The notes under the pieces are model-generated. The model saw nothing but the letters and a program-made list of their open reading frames with translations. It did not search any database and was not told the DNA's origin. Shown here one piece after another: positions 57,401-64,000 of a stretch of DNA of 64,000 nt (the first letter of the stretch is position 1; every line of letters starts with the position of its first letter). The DNA lies in the NCBI GenBank assembly GCA_013420905.1, contig JAAXNY010000006.1, forward strand, positions 3,410,001 to 3,474,000. Reading direction: 5' to 3'. Source of the DNA: Collybia mongolica. Its lineage: Eukaryota > Basidiomycota > Agaricomycetes > Agaricales > Clitocybaceae. The position numbers and the translations under genes are program-made.

Positions 57401-59469
57401 TCAGTCGACACTGGCCGATAGGATCTCTGTGATCCAACCCATTAAAACATCATCTCTAATTCTTACACCTTCCAACAGACGTCGGACCCCAACGAATGCT
57501 TTTCGACCACGCCTTTCACCTTCTTTCTCATCATCCCCGGACTGGCCATCTTCAAAGTCCGGATCTTGGTCGTCAGGAATCTCGACGATTCCTGGAAAAC
57601 CGAAGTGATCCGCGTCTACTCTCGGCGCAGCGTCTGCTGAGGCAAATGATGTCCGAAATAGTATGCGAAGACACAGGAGGGCTGTGAGGGCATTGGAAGG
57701 TGGATCTACGATGGGACGTTCATATGTGATTATGGTACTTCGCGGAGGTGGAGGTGGCCGGTCGGTCGGCGTACTTGTCGGATACGGGGAAGTTTCCGTT
57801 GGTAGAGTAATTGTGTCACTTTGTGAAGGGTGTTTTTGCGCAGGCTGGGCACTCGATAAATGTGTCAAGATGTGGGAGCGAAGAGCAGGTTTAGACATGG
57901 GGGCCCTTGTACACGATAACCACAGACATGGTGATTCAGAAACCTCCATGTTAACCAGGTGCTCGAGCAGATGATCATATAATTCAATGGGAGAGGGAAA
58001 TGGAGGCGTGAGGCATTGGGAGTTATTCCATTGGCACTTGAACCGCTCATTGGTCACTGCATCTTTGCGCCTGTCAACTCCTCGTACAATGAATTTTGGG
58101 CTTGGGCCGGGTAATACCATTGCCTGAGCTGACGGAAACACAGAATTGACGTTTTTAATGACATCCGATGCAACGAGAAGGGGATACTGGTCCGTGTAGG
58201 GCGAAAAAACATCTTTGTAGAGATTCCAAAAATCGACCTGCGTTAACTCCCCGTCGAGTTTAGAAACAAACATGGTTTTCATCCTGGGTGGAATTTAATG
58301 GGTTTGATTAGAGGGGTCTAAGGAAATTGAAGAAAAAAAGGCCTCGAACCATTCATAACAACGCTGAGGCTCGGGCTTTGGCAACAAATTATCCAATTCT
58401 TCTTTCGTAAGGTCGTGTTCTCGAGTTGTGAGTGTTGTTGAAGGTGCTGTATGAATAAGACCTGTAATATCTAATGTGACCTTCTCTTCGAGGCCCTGCT
58501 GCTCTGTCAGGATAAGACTAACAAGGAGCTTGAGAACGCCGGGCATCTCGGGATGGAGCAAAAAGGCTTTGGCTGACGACATGTGTGATATATGCACATA
58601 TAAGTGGTTGATGCAGGCGTCGTTCAGGCCCTTGTCTGTGAAGAGTGGAAGAAATTTGATAGCTGCTCCTAGGGCTGGTGAACCCGGCACTATGCATGGA
58701 GCGTTGGTGGGGTTTGAAAGAGTCAGCGTAAGTGCAGTCAATGACGCTATTATCATTGACCGGTTCGATGACTGTGACGCAAGTTGCTGAAGTGGAGGCA
58801 ACGGGTTAGATCTGAGTGGTGTCGATGGGGTGATGGTTATTTTAGAAGCCATAACATGATAGATGTCGATGATGTGAAGGACGAACTCAGAGTTTTCATC
58901 TCTGTCGAGTTGTAGGCTGTGGAGTGCATTCATGATCAATGGCATGGTGTGAGAATGGTTTGCAAGCTCCCAGGCGTTTGGCTCATGCAAGGATGCATTT
59001 CGAATGACGAACAATGACTCAAGAGCGTATCGGCGCTGCTGCACAAGGTCAGGGGGTGGAGAGAACAAGGAGTTAAGTTTAATGAAGGCCTTATGGCCTT
59101 CGGCGATGTACCATTCTGGCCATTCAAACAATCCGTCGATGAGGCCTGGTATGCCTTTCAGCAGAAATAGTTCGTTATGGCAGAGGCGGCATAGTCGATC
59201 CAAAGCCCAGCCAATCTCGGAAAGTATGCCCGAGCGAAGCGATAGTGCCATTCTGTTACTAGGGACGGATTCCGTGTACCAGCCTACGTGAAAAAAATCG
59301 TATTAACGCGCCCAGTCTTGGGTCTGGTCACTTGGACATCGAAGGACACACGTTCATAATCATCTCTAACATCAGCAACGGGGCGCGAGGCCTGTTGAGG
59401 GACGTAGTTTGCAGGACGGTAGTAAGTATTGGCGGGTAATGTTCGGTTGGCGTTCACGAAGGTTGTCAT
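57401..59469 (-). CDS. RSC9: RSC chromatin-remodelling complex subunit Rsc9
   Basis: Start MTTFVNANRTLPANTYYRP (59469). The first intron (GTGTGTCC to CACGTAG) joins DDYE to RWYTESVPSNRMALSLRSG, which restores the conserved family sequence and confirms the splice. An armadillo-like helical region follows (EIGWALDRLCRLCHNELFLL, YALESLFVIRNASLHEPNA). Then comes an RFX-type DNA-binding region with DFWNLYKDVFSPYTDQYPLL and two C2H2-like zinc fingers (CQWNNSQC with H-x4-H, and CLWLSCTRA with H-x3-H). The C terminus is acidic. The product is part of the SWI/SNF-class RSC complex in the nucleus (ARID2 is the animal relative, though the ARID domain is not obvious here). About 660 residues. Confidence 0.88.
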
Positions 59470-60433
59470 CGTTCATGCGTTGAGGTTGGGAAGACCAAAA
59501 TTACTCGCGTCGATCACATTGATGTCACATGGTGTTAACATGACATTGTCACAAAAGGCAATACACCAAAGATGTACTTATCCCCATCTGCATAGCCCGC
59601 AAACTAAGTCTACATAGGAATACATATATCTGCTGAACATGTCGTCTCCCTTTCTCATTTGAGGTAAGTGAACAAATGGTGCAAGCACGAGCGGCGGATT
59701 CTGGAAAAACTTGCATTCCAGATGATGATACATGCAACAATGTCCTACAGCATCTAAAGCTAGTGCTCGTCAAACGACTGACGATTCGAGTTTTCAGCTT
59801 TCAGATGGATTAGATACACTTGTTGCAGAACATTCACTTCAAAATAGGGCCGAGGTGGAAAAATTGCGTTAGACCAGAAAAATTGTGAGTCATCATGAGA
59901 AAAATATTCACTTGTAAGCCTTTCGGACAGGTATTCCACAAAAGACCTCCGGTAAGTTAACGGGGCTCCTGAGTATCTGCGAGGTCCTCAGATAATGCGA
60001 TGGCAAATTTTTCGTCCGAGCACCATCCGGGCCACCGATACAAAGATAGCATCAAAGTCTCATTTGACAAAAGGTTCAAAAGTACGTAAGTGACAGGTGG
60101 TGCACAGAAAACGTCAGAGAGTGCGTAAGCTAGGTGCTGGCACGCTCACGGCGTCAACCAGATTGAAAGGCTATTGGCATATTTGCAAAAATCAGTGGAG
60201 GGATAATCACCATTCATCAGGTGCGACCTCTATACAAACCACAGTATGCAACGAATATACTTTGTGTAACACGCGATTCATAGAGAAAGGGTGCTGAACG
60301 ACAGCAGTCATTCTACACATCGATAAACTTGGCCGAAGCACGTTTTCTGGGGCATTTTATACAGCGTGCTCAGAATGTGCAGAGTGATCATTACTGGCTA
60401 CCACAAATAACGATAGAAGGACGGCGACGAATC
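59470..60433. other. Intergenic region upstream of RSC9, downstream of RRP1
   Basis: Nearly 1 kb without a supported gene. Base composition is like neighbouring host DNA, not the repeat nest. It should hold the RSC9 promoter. No tRNA, repeat or conserved protein fragment was recognised. Confidence 0.5.
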
Positions 60434-61598
60434 TTAATCATCATTGTCCTCATCCTCGCTCCCTTCCTTCCACAAAGCATACATTTTTCTCCGGTTTGAA
60501 TCGCGTGTCTCGGGATGGCTCGCGACATCAAACATAGTCCTCAGCAACTTCTTTTTCAACGATAAACAATCTAGTTTTCCTTCTAGCGGATTATCGAAAC
60601 ATGAATTTGAAACAAGGTTTGGGTATAGTTCAGTGGCTTCGGTTGTGCTCAACCGAATGCGTTTCTGGCCTCTTGGTTGATCTTCAACTGAGGAAGGCGG
60701 TGAAAGTGCGGAGAATAGTGGCTCGAATAACGCAGATTGAATACGCTTATAAGTGACGCTCGACGGCGTCTGGGAAGCAAGGACAAAGAAAGGGTGAATA
60801 ATCGTTTTGAGAGGAGCTGGGGGTCGTGCAGATGTGGGAGAGGGGGGTGGGGTTCTGAGAGCTTTATCAAGCTCTTCAATATATATATCTGCCAAATGAT
60901 AGGCCAAGCCCGTTGGAACGCGTATGTCAGATGAGCTACATTCATATGGATTACCACGCGTTATAATGGAAATCGCAAGGTACACACCACAGGGGGCCAC
61001 AAGCACCCATTAAGATAGCGTTATACTCATCACAGGCAGATTGTTCCCATTCTGTTCTGATGAGAAGGCGGAACGACGCGTTCACAAATCGCCTAACAAG
61101 CATGTAGTACTTGTCCATTCTTAAAAGACTTCTCAGAACGTGATATTTTGGAAAGTGGAATGAGCACGAACCGTAGGCGATCTATTCCATTCCATTCCCG
61201 CACAGTTGTTTCCCAGAATCCACGTAGAAAAGCGAGAGACGCTGATGTAGTTGTAATTGTCAATATCAATTCGGCTAGTTCGGTTGCGAGTGCTTGCTGA
61301 ACGAGCGGTTTATCAGACATCCAGAAACCTTGTTGGCAGATCAAGGTCTAATAATAATTCTGCAGTGGGGACACTATACTGTAGAAGAGGCCCTTCCATA
61401 GCTTATCCATTTCTGGTTTGGGGATCTCATCTTGAGAGTCGGATAGAAAAACAGCTAGGTTTTTGACAGCCTTGTCACGCGTCTTTTTCTCTTCCTGAAA
61501 GTCAGCTAAGTTGTCATATACGTTGGTGTGTGTGGAGAGGACAAACCAGTAGACGCCAAGTACTTCCCAAGTGGGGGAGTTGCAAACGATGTGGTCAT
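60434..61598 (-). CDS. RRP1: Ribosomal RNA-processing protein 1 (Nop52 family)
   Basis: Start MTTSFATPPLGKYLAST (61598). After an intron EEKKTRDKAVKNLAVFLSDS and KPEMDKLWKGLFY follow. Then GFWMSDKPLVQQALATELAE, WNGIDRLRMDKYYMLVRRF, a GLAYHLADIYIEELDKAL motif and a C-terminal ETRDSNRRKMYALWKEG with an acidic end (EDEDNDD), stop at 60434. The WMSDKP and GLA.H..DI...EL motifs define the Nop52/RRP1 family, nucleolar proteins of 60S subunit assembly. About 300 residues. It is divergent from the HIU hydrolase gene, with about 130 bp between starts. Confidence 0.9.
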
Positions 61599-61730
61599 TG
61601 TGGTGGTGGTTATGAGGTGACCTCTGATTATTTTTTTCAAACCCCGACTTATATTTTTCAATGACCTCATGACCAGAGTCACCCTATATAAATAAACGCG
61701 TCGAGTGCACCATGAGTCCATATACATATC

Positions 61731-62289
61731 ATGTCCAAATCCCCCATTACCTGCCATGGTACGTCCACTCCTAACATTTGTTGTGGCCGATTTTTAGACC
61801 CCAAGTCCGATCTAGTTCTTGATTCATCCACTGGAAAGCCGGCAGAGGGTGTTGTGATTCGCTTACAGGAACTCGAGGTGTCAAAGAATGGGGGTCCTGA
61901 TATATTTCATCCTCTCGCCAAAGGGTACGTATTCGATTATTAAGATATTTTTGATGTAGTTCACCGGTCACCAGAGTAACCAATTCAGATGGTCGATGTC
62001 TTGACCTTCTACCTCCAGCAGGATCGGATGAAGCCAGGGATGAACGCACTGACTTAGTCACAGGCAAGGCCTATAAGATAGTATTCAAGACCAAAGAGTA
62101 CTTCGAGAGTACCAGTCGGAAATCATTTTTCCCTTGGGTAGAAGTGAGCCAGGGTTCTTCCGAGTCTATCCTGAGACCGATTGCTCACAGTTGCCATAGA
62201 TAACATTCGAGATCGACAACCCGGAAGATCATTACCACATCCCTCTTCTAATCAGCCCTTACGCCTTCACTACGTATCGAGGGAGCTAA
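61731..62289 (+). CDS. 5-hydroxyisourate hydrolase (transthyretin-like)
   Basis: Four exons giving about 130 residues: MSKSPITCH joined to VLDSSTGKPAEGVVIRLQ, LAKG joined to VTNSDGRCLDLLPPAG, RKSFFPWVE joined to ITFEIDNPEDHYHIPLLISP, ending YAFTTYRGS. The N-terminal His and the C-terminal Tyr-Arg-Gly-Ser are the catalytic signature separating HIU hydrolases from transthyretins. The enzyme converts 5-hydroxyisourate to OHCU in urate breakdown to allantoin. No peroxisomal targeting signal is visible at the C terminus. Confidence 0.95.
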
Positions 62290-62525
62290 TTGGTTATATA
62301 GAGCACCTGGATTAATTAAGCAGCATGTATGTGTATCCAAACACAGCAACAAAGGGAGAGCGGCGGTCTGGTCTGTATCTATGATGGATCTACTAGCCAC
62401 GATGGAATGATGTAATAGAAAAAATGCAAAATGATGATGATAGTGGATGTGCAAGGGTACAGCGAGAGTGTAGAAAAATAAAAGGTGAGTTGCAGCAGGC
62501 AGGACACCAGAGCAATTGGTACAAA

Positions 62526-63344
62526 TCATCGTACAAGGACATTGTCGTATTGTGTGCCCTTGATGTGTCCCCCTCGCATAGAGACTTTGACATTGTTCAG
62601 GAATTGATCCCGGTTTTTGCTCATCTCCAGGGCAGCATCTACGATAGATCAATGAAAAGTATGTTAAGGGCAGTTTCAAGGGAAGTACCTTTGTTCAGAG
62701 GGTCGTCGGCATTTGGCTCCAAGAATAAGTACTGTAACCCAACCATTACTGAATTGAGGTTGAGTACAGGCTTCCAGTCTTCGCGGAGGATATTCAAGCA
62801 CACGTTGCCCTCCAAATCAACGTTCGGGTGATAGATCTGGGTAGGAGATAAGCTGGTGAGATGTCAGGTGAGATAGTATGCGTACAGTCTGTGTGCACTT
62901 GACCTTTGGAGGGTCGTGTGGGTAGTTGGTGTTGATTGCAAACGAGAAGACAAATGCGCCACCTCGGTACATGCCTGTTATCACGATTGATGAGAAACGT
63001 GGGTCATGGAGGGAAACCAACTCTACGAACCTTCATCTGGTGTGATTGTTAGGGAGAAGTTGAGGAGATCGGTAGGATCGGGGAAATTCGTTTTCATCGT
63101 TGAAGGGAGATCGAGTTCGGTCAAGTCTGGGTTCGGTAAGTTGGTACGGTGGTGTTAGTCTCTATAGGTGGCTCAAAGTGATGAACTTGAGCACCTTTCT
63201 GCACTCGAATCTGGGCGGCGCTGGTCTTCGGCTTCTTCTTTGCCGCTGCATCCTCACTCTTCTTCATGCTCCAGATCTACGAAGAATATGGGCTTATTGG
63301 TCATAGAAGGTATTGTGAAGCTTTGTTGTGCTTACTTTGATCAT
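62526..63344 (-). CDS. UBC12: NEDD8-conjugating enzyme E2
   Basis: Start MIK at 63344 in a three-codon first exon, joined by a short intron to [20 protein letters not shown]. Further exons give [10 protein letters not shown], an E2 core with [20 protein letters not shown] and PPKVKCTQ, then the active-site exon [20 protein letters not shown] (catalytic Cys in NVCLNIL). It continues with [28 protein letters not shown] and a last exon [19 protein letters not shown], stopping at 62526. The N-terminal MIKIWSMKK extension and the [14 protein letters not shown] segment mark UBC12 rather than a ubiquitin E2. It loads NEDD8 onto cullins. Confidence 0.93.
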
Positions 63345-63655
63345 AATAGTGGGTGGCGTGTGGGGGTGGTAAGGTCAAGAGGTGGTGGTTGGTTGCCAAA
63401 TTATAAAGGTGTCTGTCTGATTTGGGTCAACTCGTTCCGACTCCTTCGCAAACTCGGGTATGTGGCTGTGCCTTGCACGCCCTAACAGCGTTGCTTTCAA
63501 TAATCCAGTGATTCAGTCAAATATGTGCCATATGGTCCTCTCGTGGGGCAAGCGTGACCGCTGTTCCTAGTAAACCAGCTTCTTTACGGATCCAAAAAAC
63601 TACTTAATACTGTCAACTTGAAGCACAAGCCCTTTACCACGCCCCACCAACTGGC
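63345..63655. promoter_or_regulatory. Divergent promoter of UBC12 and the oxygenase gene
   Basis: About 310 bp between two start codons pointing away from each other. No specific motif was identified. Confidence 0.5.
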
Positions 63656-64000
63656 ATGGTTGTTCAGCAAGAGCTCTCCATGGATCTTCCAGTGATCGAC
63701 CTCGATCTTTTCTTATCTGGGGCTCATGACTCCCCAGAGGTTATTCGCGAGTGTAGGAAAGTGAGTCACCTCGGTCCCCGATAATAATAATTCCATCTGA
63801 CCTGAGGGTCGAGGCGGCGGATGCCCTAGTCGCCTATGGCGCTCTGGTACTGCGCGATTCGCGTGTATCCGAGGATGATAATACAACCTTTCTTGATTTA
63901 CTGGAGGACTATTTTTCTCAAGCACCCGAGGAGCTGAAGAAAGACGAGCGACCGGACTTGAGTTATCAAGTCGGCGTCACCCTCGAGAACACCGAGAAAC
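63656..64000 (+). CDS. 2-oxoglutarate/Fe(II)-dependent oxygenase, partial
   Basis: Start at 63656 (MVVQQELSMDLPVIDLDLFL). An intron (GTGAGTCACC to GGTCGAG) joins ECRK to AADALVAYGALVLRDSRVS. It continues FLDLLEDYFSQAPEELKKDE and runs off the window end. The pattern P-V-I-D-L, then C..A.ALV.YGAL.LRD, then an E/D-rich helix, is the N-terminal non-haem dioxygenase domain of isopenicillin N synthase/clavaminate synthase-like proteins. The iron-binding HxD...H lies beyond the window, so the substrate cannot be inferred. Confidence 0.8.

Noticed and set aside
62248..62831. Open frames of 135-143 codons around the HIU hydrolase and UBC12 3' ends
   Set aside because: They are shadows of the UBC12 last exons and 3' flanks. 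The spliced UBC12 model explains the conserved residues.
1..64000. CRISPR-like arrays
   Set aside because: The tandem repeats seen (105-120 bp, no unique spacers) are minisatellites in a eukaryotic genome. No cas-like gene is present.

Overview
The window looks like nuclear DNA of a mushroom-forming basidiomycete (Agaricomycetes). The evidence is short GT-AG introns, often 50-60 bp, with CTAAT/CTGAC-like branch sites, Plavaka/CACTA, hAT and PIF/Harbinger transposons, and a homeodomain mating-type (A/HD) locus beside a mitochondrial intermediate peptidase gene. All gene models were spliced by eye from protein-family knowledge. No database search was run.

Left region (1-30.6 kb): a nest of repeats with no normal host gene that I can recognise. 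From left to right it holds: CpG-poor repeats (1-3.7 kb) with a 70-bp palindrome; a block of GATGAAATTTCATCC-type minisatellites (3.7-4.3 kb); an 820-bp non-autonomous hAT element with an 8-bp target duplication (4419-5238); a Plavaka-type transposase gene (5375-9443) split by about 685 bp of mitochondrial DNA carrying a tRNA-Trp; and then two head-to-tail copies of a large repeat unit (9757-16242 and 16243 to about 26960). Each unit starts with a near-perfect 230-bp palindrome, then carries an Spt5-like gene (NGN + KOW domains), a second small acidic-tailed gene, and 105-bp tandem repeats. Unit 1 is interrupted by a 1530-bp Mutator-like element (9-bp target duplication). Unit 2 is interrupted by a complete 2816-bp PIF/Harbinger element (TTA target duplication, transposase plus Myb/SANT-like protein). 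In each case the other unit preserves the empty site. Most of the old repeats have lost CpG to TpG/CpA, and several CGA codons have become TGA. The younger insertions (Plavaka, Harbinger, Mutator-like) still have CpG.

Mating-type locus (30.9-35.1 kb): a divergent pair. HD2 (minus strand, WFQNHRNR homeodomain split by an intron) and HD1 (plus strand, WFIDTRKR, TALE-like) share a promoter of at most 172 bp. In this group the two products heterodimerise with partners from a compatible mate to drive dikaryotic development. MIP follows on the HD1 side. On the HD2 side the repeat nest begins within about 0.5 kb of the stop codon, and no beta-flanking gene is visible.

Right region (35.3-64 kb): dense, intact housekeeping genes. 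In order: MIP (-), a DDT-domain chromatin protein (-), FAM32A/DUF1754 (-), TMEM115/DUF1751 (+), COG1 (+), Sec61 gamma/SSS1 (-), a PPR protein (+), glycine decarboxylase P protein (-), ARMH3/DUF1741 (-), RSC9 (-), RRP1/Nop52 (-), HIU hydrolase (+), the NEDD8 E2 UBC12 (-), and the 5' end of a 2-oxoglutarate/Fe(II) oxygenase (+). Several are divergent pairs with 130-310 bp promoters. MIP, GLYDH and SEC61-gamma near the HD genes match the gene content reported around the A locus in other Agaricomycetes.
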